From assembly GCA_046349155.1 (NCBI GenBank), contig JAXMCW010000004.1:186001-250000 (forward strand): a stretch of DNA of 64,000 nucleotides, given 5' to 3'. This stretch comes from Alsobacter sp046349155. GTDB lineage: Bacteria > Pseudomonadota > Alphaproteobacteria > Rhizobiales > Beijerinckiaceae. Below are positions 24,304 to 32,102 of the stretch, piece by piece (the first letter of the stretch is position 1; every line of letters starts with the position of its first letter). Below the pieces are notes generated by a model that was not told the DNA's origin, ran no database searches, and was given only the letters and a program-made list of their open reading frames with translations. The translations under genes and the position numbers were made by a program.

Positions 24304-25896
24304 ATGAACGAGCATCCGACGGAAGCGGCCCAGACCGCCGGCCCGGCCCGCGCAGGCGGGCGCCACTACCATGCGGCGCGCTGGGACGAACCCATCGTCA
24401 TGCGGCTCGGCCATCCCGGCCGGCGCGGGCAGGTGTTCCCGTCTCCGGAACCGGGGGTGACCGGCGCGGTGGGGGACCCTGCCGCCCTCGTCGCGCCGAC
24501 CATGCTGCGGCGAAAGGGGCCTGCCCTGCCCGAACTCTCGGAGCCCGAGGTGCAGCGGCATTACCTCCATCTGTCGCAGGAAACGCAGGGGATGATGAAT
24601 GTCAGCCTCTTCGGCACCTGCACGATGAAATACAATGCCCGCGTCAGCGAGGCCGTGGCGCAACGTCCGGAAGTGGCAGCGATCCACCCCTACCAACCCC
24701 AGGACACGCTGCAGGGCTTGCTGGAGATCATCCACCGGTTCGACCTGATCCTGCGCGAGCTTTCGGGCATGGACCGCTTCGTGTTTCAGGCAGGCGGTGG
24801 AGCGGACGCAGCCTACACGCATTGCGCGGTGACGCGCTCCTGGCTGCAGCATCGCGGTGAGATCGGCGCGCGGGACGAGATCGTCACCTCCATCCAGGCC
24901 CATCCCTGCAACGCCGCCACGGCGGCGACGGCCGGGTTCAAGGTGGTCACGCTGATGCTGGAGGAGGACGGTCTGCCCTCCCTCGACGCGCTGCGCGCCG
25001 CCGTTGGTCCGCGGACGGCGGCGCTGATGATCAACAACCCTGACGACATGGGTCTCTATAACCCGCGCATCCGGGAGTGGGTCGAGGTCGTTCACGGGGC
25101 AGGCGGGCTGTGCTTCTACGACCACGCAAACTTCAACGGCGTGATGGGCAAGATCCGCGCCCGCGAACTCGGCTTCGACGCCTGCATGTACATGCTCCAC
25201 AAGACGTTCGGCGCGCCGAAGGGCGGAGGCGGGCCCGCCGTCGGGGCCTATGGCTGCTCGGCCGAACTGGCGCCCTACCTGCCCACTCCGCTCGTGGAGA
25301 AGGAAGGGGAGCAATACCGGCTCGACGAGGACCGGCCGCTCTCCTGCGGCAAGATCCGCGAGTTCTGGGGCAACGTCCCTCAGGTGCTGCGGGCCTATGC
25401 CTGGGCGCGGGCCATGGGGGCGGAGGGCATCCAGGAAGGCTCGGACATCTCGGTCCTCGCCAACAACTACATGGACGCGCGCTTGTCCCGTCTCCGCGGG
25501 GTGCAAAAATCCCATTCGCACTTGACCGGCTGGCGGATGGAGATGACGCGCTGGGGCCTCGGCCCTTTGAAGGACGACACCGGCATCGGCACCGTGGAGG
25601 TCGCCAACCGCATGGCGGACTACGGCATCGACCCCTACTGGATGAGCCACGAGCCCTGGGTCGTGCCGGAGCCGTTCACGCCGGAGGCCGGCGAAATGTA
25701 CGGCAAGGAGGACATCGACGCCTGGATCGAGGTCCTCGCCACGATCATCGAGGAGGCCTATGCCGATCCGGCCCTGGTCCGCGATGCGCCTCATCGCCAG
25801 CCGATCCCGAAGCTGGACGGATCGTGGCTCGCCGACCCGAAGGATTGGGCGACCACTTGGCGCGCCTTCCGGCGCAAGCATCCCGGCGAGCCCTGA
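24304..25896 (+). CDS. Divergent glycine dehydrogenase subunit 2-like (GcvPB-like) PLP enzyme
   Basis: A 530-residue fold-type I PLP enzyme resembling GcvPB. 'SLFGTCTMKYNARVSEAVAQ' (101-120) is the subunit-2 hallmark. The PLP Schiff-base Lys300 lies in 'MLHKTFGAPKGGGGPAVG' (297-314), close to the GcvP sequence. Marked departures: the canonical 'SAHGTNPASA' is 'QAHPCNAATA' (198-207), and the 'QP..GA.GE' segment is 'QAGGGADAAY' (162-171). These changes lie around the active site, so substrate may differ. The C-terminal 'DPYWMSHEPWVVPEPFTPE' resembles the GcvPB end ('...PTEP.ES.S...'). A Shine-Dalgarno is supplied by GGAGG at the end of subunit 1. With no lipoyl protein gene in sight, a complete glycine cleavage system is not encoded here. 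Confidence 0.78.
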   Translation: MNEHPTEAAQTAGPARAGGRHYHAARWDEPIVMRLGHPGRRGQVFPSPEPGVTGAVGDPAALVAPTMLRRKGPALPELSEPEVQRHYLHLSQETQGMMNVSLFGTCTMKYNARVSEAVAQRPEVAAIHPYQPQDTLQGLLEIIHRFDLILRELSGMDRFVFQAGGGADAAYTHCAVTRSWLQHRGEIGARDEIVTSIQAHPCNAATAATAGFKVVTLMLEEDGLPSLDALRAAVGPRTAALMINNPDDMGLYNPRIREWVEVVHGAGGLCFYDHANFNGVMGKIRARELGFDACMYMLHKTFGAPKGGGGPAVGAYGCSAELAPYLPTPLVEKEGEQYRLDEDRPLSCGKIREFWGNVPQVLRAYAWARAMGAEGIQEGSDISVLANNYMDARLSRLRGVQKSHSHLTGWRMEMTRWGLGPLKDDTGIGTVEVANRMADYGIDPYWMSHEPWVVPEPFTPEAGEMYGKEDIDAWIEVLATIIEEAYADPALVRDAPHRQPIPKLDGSWLADPKDWATTWRAFRRKHPGEP

Positions 25897-25923
25897 CCGG
25901 GCAGGGACGCAGGCGGCGAACTT

Positions 25924-25940
25924 GCATACTTGAAGTATGC
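25924..25940 (+). promoter_or_regulatory. 17-bp perfect palindrome upstream of the amino-acid importer
   Basis: GCATACTT-G-AAGTATGC is a perfect inverted repeat, 28 bases after the GcvPB-like stop and about 150 bases before the binding-protein ATG. A related 17-mer (13 of 17 identical) lies at 33870-33886 between two divergent genes of the same cluster. The size and symmetry suit a GntR/FadR dimer; the regulator at 29046-29942 is the natural candidate. Confidence 0.55.
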
Positions 25941-26087
25941 TATTGACCGCGCGAACTCCCCGGACAACGATGTCCGTGCTCGGGGATGCAAGGACGGCCT
26001 CGGCCATGACGCGGTACGCGTCGTGGGACAAGGCCGCGCAGGCGCACGGCGCGCCGGCCCTTTGAGCCCTGGTGAGGGGAGAACAAA

Positions 26088-26897
26088 ATGGCGAGTGGAT
26101 TGCTTGTGCGCTGCGCGGCCATGGTGCTGGCCTGTAGCGCTATGATTGGTTTCGCCGAGGCTCGTTCGCTCGACGACATCGTCAAGCAGGGCGTGATCCG
26201 GATAGGCATCAACCCGAACTTCCCGCCCAACAGTTCCCGAAACGCGAAGGGCGAGTGGGAAGGCTTCGACATCGACGTCGGCAACAAGATCGGCGAGGCG
26301 ATGAAGGTGAAGGTGGAGTGGGTCCCCACCGAGACGCCTCAGCGCGTGCCTTTCCTCGTGGCGGACAAGATCGACATCTCTCTCGGCGCACTCACGCGCA
26401 ACTCGGAGCGTGCCAAGCTCATCGAGTACACAGTACCGCTGCACACCGAGGTTATGGCGGTCCTCACGACCGAGAAGGTCGACGCCAAGAGCTGGAAGGA
26501 TTTCAACGACAGCAAGTACACGGTTGCTGATATGCGCGGCAACTGGACTGTCGACTGGATCAAGCAGAATGTGCCGAAGGCCAAGCTCGAGCTCGTAGAT
26601 ACGATCGCGGACACTGTGCGGCTCGTCGGTCAGGGTCGTGCAGACGCGATCATCGAGAATATCGACTTCTTCATGTCGCAGACGAAGAACTACCCGGACG
26701 TGAAGTGGAAGGTGTTGCCCGATACCATCGACGTCTCTTATGACGCCATTGGCGTACAGCGCGGCAACTACCCGCTGCGCGACCTGCTGAACATCGTGCT
26801 CTTCAATCTCCACTCCTCCAACGTCGTCAACGAGACCTGGGAGAAGTGGTATGGCGCGCCCATGCTGGTGAAGATCGTTCCCAACCCCTACTTCTGA
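26088..26897 (+). CDS. Polar amino-acid-type ABC transporter substrate-binding protein
   Basis: A 269-residue type II periplasmic binding protein (SBP_bac_3). The signal peptide of about 25 residues probably ends after 'GFAEA'. The mature start 'RSLDDIVKQGVIRIGINPNFPPNSS' and 'WEGFDIDVGNKIGEAMKVKVEWV' are typical; 'IDISLGALTRNSERAKLIEYTVPL' contains the conserved Arg that contacts the alpha-carboxylate. 'GQGRADAIIENIDFFM' is the second-domain motif. It follows the GcvP-like genes by 190 bases, downstream of the palindrome at 25924. The ligand is probably an amino acid or amino-acid-like compound; the sequence does not say which. Confidence 0.9.
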   Translation: MASGLLVRCAAMVLACSAMIGFAEARSLDDIVKQGVIRIGINPNFPPNSSRNAKGEWEGFDIDVGNKIGEAMKVKVEWVPTETPQRVPFLVADKIDISLGALTRNSERAKLIEYTVPLHTEVMAVLTTEKVDAKSWKDFNDSKYTVADMRGNWTVDWIKQNVPKAKLELVDTIADTVRLVGQGRADAIIENIDFFMSQTKNYPDVKWKVLPDTIDVSYDAIGVQRGNYPLRDLLNIVLFNLHSSNVVNETWEKWYGAPMLVKIVPNPYF

Positions 26898-26906
26898 TCG
26901 AACGCG

Positions 26907-26933
26907 CTGCGGGCGGCTCCAGGCCGCCCGCAG
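26907..26933 (+). other. 11-bp GC-rich hairpin after the binding-protein gene
   Basis: CTGCGGGCGGC (26907-26917) pairs perfectly with GCCGCCCGCAG (26923-26933) around a 5-base loop. It starts 10 bases after the stop codon and lies inside the importer operon. No U-tract follows. Confidence 0.6.
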
Positions 26934-26955
26934 ATGGGCGACGGGGCGGCGGCGG

Positions 26956-27633
26956 ATGAATTACACGTTCCAGTTCGGAGTGGCGCTCGGCAGCCTTCCG
27001 CAACTCATGCAGGGAGCCGCCGTCACCTTCCAGCTCGGCCTGCTCGCCTTCTGGGGCGGCGCCCTGATCGGGCTCTTCTTTGCCGCGCTCAAGGCCTATG
27101 GCGGACCGGTCCTGAGCCGTGTTTCCGGCGCCTACGTCGTGTTCTTCACCAATACGCCGGCATTGATCCAGATCTACTTCCTCTATTTCGGTCTTCCCGA
27201 AGTCGGCATCCGGTGGGATGCGTTCACCTGCGTGCTGCTGGGCCTCACGCTGAACGCAGGCGCGTATCTCACCGAGATCATGCGGGCCGGTTTCGTCTCG
27301 GTCCGGCGCACGGAGATGGAAGCGTCGGAGACGCTCGGCTTCTCGCGCCTGCAGCAGATCCGGCACATCGTCGTGCCGCACATCGCCAAGACGATCTACC
27401 CGGCGCTCGCCAATTTCTTCATTGTCGTCCTTGTCATGGGCACGTCCATCGGTGCCGTCGTCGGCGTCAACGAGCTCACGGGCGAAGCGATCACCATCGC
27501 CACCGAGAATTACCGCTGGCTGGAGATGTTCATCGTCGTGGCCGCCATCTATGTGGTGCTGACCTTCGTCGCCAGCGTGTCGCTCGCGTTGCTGGGGCGC
27601 TGGGCATTCCGCGTTCAGGCGAAGATCTTCTGA
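26956..27633 (+). CDS. Amino-acid ABC transporter permease (HisM/GlnP family), first
   Basis: A 225-residue membrane protein with about five hydrophobic segments. The HEQRo family start 'LPQLMQGAAVTFQLGLLAF' (around 15-33) precedes 'YVVFFTNTPALIQIYFLYFGLP'. The EAA coupling loop reads 'EMEASETLGFSRLQQIRHIVVPHI' in segments around 117-140. It shares one base with the next permease gene (TGATG at 27631-27635), so the two subunits are translationally coupled and likely form a heterodimer. Confidence 0.9.
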   Translation: MNYTFQFGVALGSLPQLMQGAAVTFQLGLLAFWGGALIGLFFAALKAYGGPVLSRVSGAYVVFFTNTPALIQIYFLYFGLPEVGIRWDAFTCVLLGLTLNAGAYLTEIMRAGFVSVRRTEMEASETLGFSRLQQIRHIVVPHIAKTIYPALANFFIVVLVMGTSIGAVVGVNELTGEAITIATENYRWLEMFIVVAAIYVVLTFVASVSLALLGRWAFRVQAKIF

Positions 27634-28328
27634 TGCTCGACCGTCTGGCCCGTGAGATCCCGCGCTTCTTCAGCGGGCCTAACATCCGGCTGCTGGCGGA
27701 GGCGATGGGCACGACCCTGACCATGACCCTCATCGGCTGCGTGCTGGGGTTCCTGCTGGGCTTCCTCGTCGTCTATCTCCGGCAGACCCCCGGCCCTTGG
27801 GCGGCGCCCCTGCGGATCGTGGCGGTCGCCTATGTCGAGATCTTCCGGCGAATTCCCTTCCTCGTCGTCACGTACCTCGTGCTGTTCTTCGTGTCGGCGC
27901 TGATCGGCGACGTCTCCCTCTTCGGCATCGCGGTGATCGCCATCACGATCTACGCCACGGCCTACACCGCGGACATCATCCGCGGGGGCGTGGAATCCGT
28001 CCCGCGGCAGCAGACGGAAGCGGCTATCGCGATGAACTTCACGCGATGGCAGATCATGACAAAGGTGGTGCTGCCGCAGGCATGGCCGGTGATCCTGCCG
28101 CCCGCCGTCGCTTTTGCGGTGAGCTTCATCAAGGACACCTCCCTCGTATCCCAGGTCGGCGTGTTCGAACTGACCTTCCGAGGAAAGGAGTTGAACAACA
28201 TGGGCTTCTCCGGGCTGCTCGTGTTCGGCACCATTGCGCTCCTTTACTTCGTGATGTCCTATCCCCTGAGCCGTTTCGGACTATGGCTGGAGAGACGCCT
28301 TGCCCCATCTCACCATCGCCGGGCTTAA
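27633..28328 (+). CDS. Amino-acid ABC transporter permease (HisM/GlnP family), second
   Basis: A 231-residue paralogue of the preceding permease. 'LAEAMGTTLTMTLIGCVLG' is the HEQRo start, 'EIFRRIPFLVVTYLVLFFV' the conserved Arg-Pro segment, and 'AIAMNFTRWQIMTKVVLPQAW' the EAA coupling loop, with Met-Asn for the usual Ala-Leu-Gly. The C-terminal 29 bases overlap the ATPase gene. Uptake across the inner membrane. Confidence 0.9.
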   Translation: MLDRLAREIPRFFSGPNIRLLAEAMGTTLTMTLIGCVLGFLLGFLVVYLRQTPGPWAAPLRIVAVAYVEIFRRIPFLVVTYLVLFFVSALIGDVSLFGIAVIAITIYATAYTADIIRGGVESVPRQQTEAAIAMNFTRWQIMTKVVLPQAWPVILPPAVAFAVSFIKDTSLVSQVGVFELTFRGKELNNMGFSGLLVFGTIALLYFVMSYPLSRFGLWLERRLAPSHHRRA

Positions 28329-29037
28329 CGCCAGCTACGGTTCGGTCCCCGTGCTGAAAGACGTGTCGCTCTCCGTGGAGAAGGGCAACGTGGTGTCGCT
28401 CGTCGGACCGTCCGGGTCGGGGAAATCGACGCTGCTGCGCGTGCTGATGGGGCTCACCCCGCCGTCGTCCGGGGAGGTCAACGTGGCGGGCGAGCGGATC
28501 GACTACGGCAGCAAGGCGAGCCTGCGCCGCGCCCGCGACCGCATGGCCGTCGTCTTCCAGCAGTACAACCTGTTCCAGAACATGAGCGTACTGCGCAACG
28601 TCACCATCGCGCCGGTCGAGATCCGCAAGCGCCCGCGCGGCGAGGTTGAGCAGGACGCCAAGGCGATCCTGCACCGCATGGGACTCGCCGAGAAGCATGC
28701 CGCCTATCCCGACCAATTGTCCGGCGGCCAGCAACAGCGCGTCGCCATCGCCCGCGCCCTCGCCCTGAAGCCCGAGATCCTGCTTCTGGACGAGGTCACC
28801 TCCGCCCTCGATCCGGAACTCGTCAACGAGGTGCTGGACGCAATCCGCGGCCTTGCGGCCGAAGGCATGACGATGCTCATCGTGAGCCACGAGATGGCCT
28901 TCGTGAAGGAGGTCTCGACGACGGTCGTGATGATGGACAGGGGTCAGATCGTCGAGGTCGGGCCGCCGCGCGAGATCATCGACGCGCCCCGGACGCAGCG
29001 GGCGCGCGAGTTCTTCGGCAAGATCCTGCGCCACTGA
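28300..29037 (+). CDS. Amino-acid ABC transporter ATP-binding protein (GlnQ/HisP family)
   Basis: A 245-residue single-domain ATPase with an intact set of motifs: Walker A 'GPSGSGKST', Q-loop 'FQQYNLFQNMSV', signature 'LSGGQQQRVAIARAL', Walker B 'ILLLDEVTSALDPE' and H-loop 'IVSHEM'. Translation starts at TTG 28300 with GGAGAG (28289-28294) well spaced, inside the end of the second permease gene. The stop lies eight bases from the end of the convergent GntR gene, so there is almost no room for a terminator between them. Confidence 0.9.
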   Translation: MPHLTIAGLNASYGSVPVLKDVSLSVEKGNVVSLVGPSGSGKSTLLRVLMGLTPPSSGEVNVAGERIDYGSKASLRRARDRMAVVFQQYNLFQNMSVLRNVTIAPVEIRKRPRGEVEQDAKAILHRMGLAEKHAAYPDQLSGGQQQRVAIARALALKPEILLLDEVTSALDPELVNEVLDAIRGLAAEGMTMLIVSHEMAFVKEVSTTVVMMDRGQIVEVGPPREIIDAPRTQRAREFFGKILRH

Positions 29038-29045
29038 GGGGCGCT

Positions 29046-29942
29046 TCAGTCCAGCGCCAGCTTGGTCGTACGACGCTGGGAGAGGATCTGCAGCACTTCG
29101 TCGATCAGGTTCTCGGCATCCGCGCGGCCCGCCTGCTCGGCGGCATCGGGGTCGCCTTTCTCGATCGCGGCGATCATCGCCTTGTGCATGTTGAGCTTGG
29201 GCAGTGGGACGCGGTCGCCGTATTGCAGCATGTAAAAGCGCAGAAGGCGCTGGCCCTGGTCGAGCAGACCTTTCATCCAGCTGGTCACAAACGGGTTGCT
29301 GCCCATGGCCGCTATCGTCCCGTGGAACTCGTGGTTGAGCCTGACGACGCCTAGCACGTCAACTCGGAGGTGCGCCTCCTCCAGCCGTCTCTCGATGTCC
29401 TTGAGCAGGGAGACCTGGGCGGGGCCGTTGTTGAAGGCGGCGAGCCTCGCGCTGAGCCGGTAGAGAAGCTGCATCGCGTCGAAATAGGCGGGAAGGGTCG
29501 AGAAATCGAACTGCGACACCATCGACGTGCGGTTGCGCGGCGTCTCGACGAGCCCCTCCGCCGAGAGGCGGATCAACGCTTCCCGCACCGGCGAGCGCGA
29601 CAGGTGGAATTGGCGGCTGAGCTCGGTCTCGTCCAGTAGCGAACCGGGCTTCAACTCGAGGTTCAGGATCTTCGCCTTCAGGCTCTCGTAGACGAAATTG
29701 GCGCCCGTCCCGCGGGGTCGCTTGGCCGCAGGGGCCCGCTTGGCCTTTTGCGCGGCCGCTTTCGCCTTGCCGCCGGCGGCCTTCTGGGATGAGGGTTGGG
29801 ATTGCCGCGGAGCCGTCTTCACGGCTGTCTCCGCCACGCCGCCGCCCGGGGCGGCACGCTGCAGGGGCGCAGTCTTCGCTCTCTCTGGCAAGTGCGATCG
29901 GTCTCCGAGGCCGACGGGAGACGCTGTGATAGCCAAGTTCAT
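29046..29942 (-). CDS. FadR-subfamily GntR regulator with a basic Ala/Lys-rich N-terminal tail
   Basis: A 298-residue protein. The first 75 or so residues are low-complexity and basic ('KAAGGKAKAAAQKAKRAPAAK'-like), resembling histone H1 tails or the AT-hook-free DNA-compacting tails of some alphaproteobacterial proteins. The winged helix then runs from about 83 to 150 ('LLDETELSRQFHLSRSPVREALIRL'), followed by an FCD domain ('HEFHGTIAAMGSNPFV'; Asn-His metal-site variant 'RLNHEFH'). The start is uncertain: no strong Shine-Dalgarno precedes the ATG at 29942, but no better start exists before the DNA-binding domain. It is the third gene of a minus-strand operon after the FAD oxidase and SDR. 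Probable regulator of this catabolic island through the palindromes at 25924 and 33870. Confidence 0.85.
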   Translation of the reverse strand: MNLAITASPVGLGDRSHLPERAKTAPLQRAAPGGGVAETAVKTAPRQSQPSSQKAAGGKAKAAAQKAKRAPAAKRPRGTGANFVYESLKAKILNLELKPGSLLDETELSRQFHLSRSPVREALIRLSAEGLVETPRNRTSMVSQFDFSTLPAYFDAMQLLYRLSARLAAFNNGPAQVSLLKDIERRLEEAHLRVDVLGVVRLNHEFHGTIAAMGSNPFVTSWMKGLLDQGQRLLRFYMLQYGDRVPLPKLNMHKAMIAAIEKGDPDAAEQAGRADAENLIDEVLQILSQRRTTKLALD

Positions 29943-29966
29943 GCGGAAAGCAAACGGCGTGTCGGG

Positions 29967-30767
29967 TCAGCGTTTCGGCGCCGTCTCGGAAATCTTCTCC
30001 TTCGCGGCGCCGAAATAGCCGAGGCCGGCGGCGAGGAAGCCTCCGTCGACGTAGATCGTCTGCCCGTTGATCCAGGTCGTGCGGGCCAGGAAGCCGACGG
30101 CTTCCGCGATCTCCTCCGGCGAGGCGAAACGACCGAGCGGTGTCCGGTCGAGGTCATGGGCCAGCACCGGGCCGTCGTCGCGGGTGCGGGCCATGGCGGC
30201 ACTGCGGTGATCGACGATGCCCGGGCCGACGGCGTTGACCAGGATGCCGAAGGGCGCCAGCTCGATGGCCATGCCCTGGACGAGACCGCGCTGGGCGGCC
30301 TTGGTGGCGCAGTAGACCATCTCGCCCGCCCAGGCCTGCTCGGCCGCCACGGAGGTGATGACGACGATGTGCCCGGCTCGGCGCCCGACCATCCGGCGTG
30401 CCGCTTGCTGGCAGGCGTGGAAGGTGCCGGCCACGTTCACGGCGAGGAGCCGGTCGAGTTGCTCCGCCCGGATGTCCAGGAACGGCGCCGCGAAGCTTGC
30501 GGCCGCACACGCGACCATGAGCTCCGGAGGCTGATCGCCGAACAGCGCGTCGATCTTGCCAAATGCATCCGCCACCGCGGCCGGATCGGCGAGGTCGGCC
30601 ACGAAGGTCGTCATGGCCGGGCCGCAGAGCAACTCCGCCTCCGGGTCGATCCGGGCATCGACGTTCGCCACGGTCGCGCCGTCCTCGATCAGGCGCCGGG
30701 CGATCGCCCGGCCGATCCCGCCTGAAGCTCCAGTGACGACGGCGCGGGACGGAGCGGGCGCGTTCAC
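29967..30767 (-). CDS. SDR-family NAD(P)-dependent oxidoreductase
   Basis: A 266-residue classical SDR. Cofactor motif 'VVTGASGGIGRAIARRL' (residues 10-26), a central 'VACAAAS' in place of the usual NNAG, the catalytic Ser in 'VITSVAAEQ', and Tyr-x3-Lys as 'YCATKAAQRGLV'. The closing 'WINGQTIYVDGG' is conserved. The GTG at 30767 is chosen because AGAGGA lies nine bases upstream; the TTG eight codons earlier has no ribosome-binding site. Located between the FAD oxidase and the GntR gene in one operon. Oxidises or reduces an alcohol/ketone intermediate; substrate unknown. Confidence 0.9.
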   Translation of the reverse strand: MNAPAPSRAVVTGASGGIGRAIARRLIEDGATVANVDARIDPEAELLCGPAMTTFVADLADPAAVADAFGKIDALFGDQPPELMVACAAASFAAPFLDIRAEQLDRLLAVNVAGTFHACQQAARRMVGRRAGHIVVITSVAAEQAWAGEMVYCATKAAQRGLVQGMAIELAPFGILVNAVGPGIVDHRSAAMARTRDDGPVLAHDLDRTPLGRFASPEEIAEAVGFLARTTWINGQTIYVDGGFLAAGLGYFGAAKEKISETAPKR

Positions 30768-30839
30768 GGCCAGGAATCCTCTTGTCGACAAGGTGCATGC
30801 AGGATAGGCGGCCCGGTCGGGCGCGGCAACCGTCCCTGC

Positions 30840-31985
30840 TCAGGCGGCCAGCAGGAAGCGTTCGCCGCCACGGGCCCCCTTGCGGCCGAGGAGTTGGTCG
30901 ACGACCAGGCGCGCTGCGCCCGGTCCGGCGCTGAAGCCGAGCCAGGGGAAGACGAGCATGTGAAAACCCGGCATGCCCGGCACCTCTCCGAGGACGGGGT
31001 TCCAGTCCGCCGTCCCGTTGACGGTCGCGACCCAGGTTCTGAGGAGATGGACGTCGCGCAGGGCCGGCACGACGCCAATTGCGCGTGCCAGGTTGGCTCG
31101 GAGCGAGGCTTGGTCGACCTCCGTCCGCCCGTCCGGCAGGCAGCGGCCCGGCCAGCCGCCACCGATCAGGACACCCCCGGTCTTGGCCTGCTTCAGGCTC
31201 AGCTTTCCGCCGGCGTGGTAGACGAGGTGCCGGATGAGGGGCGCGATCGGCTCGGTCACGGAAACCTGAATGGCGAAGCCCTCGATCCCGAAGCGCAGAC
31301 CGAGCATCGCGGCGACCTGGGCCGCCTGCGCCCCGGCTGCGTTCACCACCCGTCGAGCCTGAATGGTGCCGGCCGTGGTCGTGGCGCGATAGCCTTCGCC
31401 GCAGCGCTCCAGGCCGGTGAGCGCCACGCCGCGGACGATGCCTGCGCCGAGCGCGGCGGCGGCGCGCGCCAGCGCCGGCGTCGCGACGAGCGGGTCGGCC
31501 TTGCCCTCCTTCGAGCAATAGGTCCCTCCCACCATCCGGGGATCGCAGTATGGCGCGAGCGCGAGCAACTCGTCGCGACCGATCATGCGGATGTCGAGAC
31601 CCTGTGCCCGCTCCAGCGACGTCTTCGCCTCCAGCGCCCGCATCTGCTCGTCGTTCTCCGCGACCGCGAGCGCGCCGTCGAACCGTACGCCGAGGTCGGC
31701 TCCGATCTCGTCGCCCAACGTCCTCCACAGCGCCAGCGAGTCGATCAGCAGGGACACGAGAGGGGCGAAACCACGCGCCCAGCCGTCGCCGAGCTGGTGA
31801 TACTCGGCATGCGGAATCTGCGCGTGCAGGCTGCCGGCGTTGGAGCCGGAGGCCAGCGTGTTGAGGCCGCGCGCCTCGATCAGCACGACCTCCGAGCCGG
31901 CTTGCGCAAGCATCCACGCCGCGCACGCGCCGGCCAGTCCGCCTCCGACGATCAGCACGTCCGTTCTTGCGGGGAGTTCGGGCAA
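30840..31985 (-). CDS. DadA/HcnC-like FAD-dependent amino-acid oxidase
   Basis: A 381-residue flavoprotein of the DAO family. The FAD motif 'DVLIVGGGLAGACAAWML' lies at about residues 8-25, and 'VLIEARGLNTLASGSNAGS' is the following ribose-binding segment. 'VRRVVNAAGAQAA'-type and 'WVATVNGTADWNPVLGEVPGMPGF' segments match the C-terminal FAD/substrate region. Translation probably starts at TTG 31985, just after GGAGGG. The family oxidises D-amino acids, glycine, sarcosine or secondary amines to imines. HcnC/OoxB-type members work with HcnAB-like [2Fe-2S]/FAD proteins, one of which is encoded at 34854. First gene of a three-gene minus operon, divergent from the DapA-like gene. Confidence 0.85.
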   Translation of the reverse strand: MPELPARTDVLIVGGGLAGACAAWMLAQAGSEVVLIEARGLNTLASGSNAGSLHAQIPHAEYHQLGDGWARGFAPLVSLLIDSLALWRTLGDEIGADLGVRFDGALAVAENDEQMRALEAKTSLERAQGLDIRMIGRDELLALAPYCDPRMVGGTYCSKEGKADPLVATPALARAAAALGAGIVRGVALTGLERCGEGYRATTTAGTIQARRVVNAAGAQAAQVAAMLGLRFGIEGFAIQVSVTEPIAPLIRHLVYHAGGKLSLKQAKTGGVLIGGGWPGRCLPDGRTEVDQASLRANLARAIGVVPALRDVHLLRTWVATVNGTADWNPVLGEVPGMPGFHMLVFPWLGFSAGPGAARLVVDQLLGRKGARGGERFLLAA

Positions 31986-32011
31986 TCGGCCCTCCGGAAG
32001 CCGAGGCTGGA

Positions 32012-32041
32012 AAACGTGTATACGCGGTGCTATAAACGTGT
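32012..32041 (+). promoter_or_regulatory. Direct repeats in the divergent promoter of FAD oxidase and DapA-like genes
   Basis: AAACGTGT occurs at 32012-32019 and again at 32034-32041, exactly 22 bases apart (two helical turns), with GTATAC at 32018-32023 between. The site lies in the 117-base divergent region 31986-32102 and could serve both promoters. The regulator is unknown; the GTATAC core resembles the GntR-type motif at 33870. Confidence 0.4.
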
Positions 32042-32102
32042 CGACTCCATGTTCGCATGTTTCGTGCGGCGGCGGACACCCCATCTGCAAGGACAGCGCC
32101 CC

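Noticed and set aside
22883..25896. Ordinary glycine cleavage system
   Set aside because: GcvT and GcvH genes are absent nearby, and both subunits depart from GcvP at conserved active-site segments.
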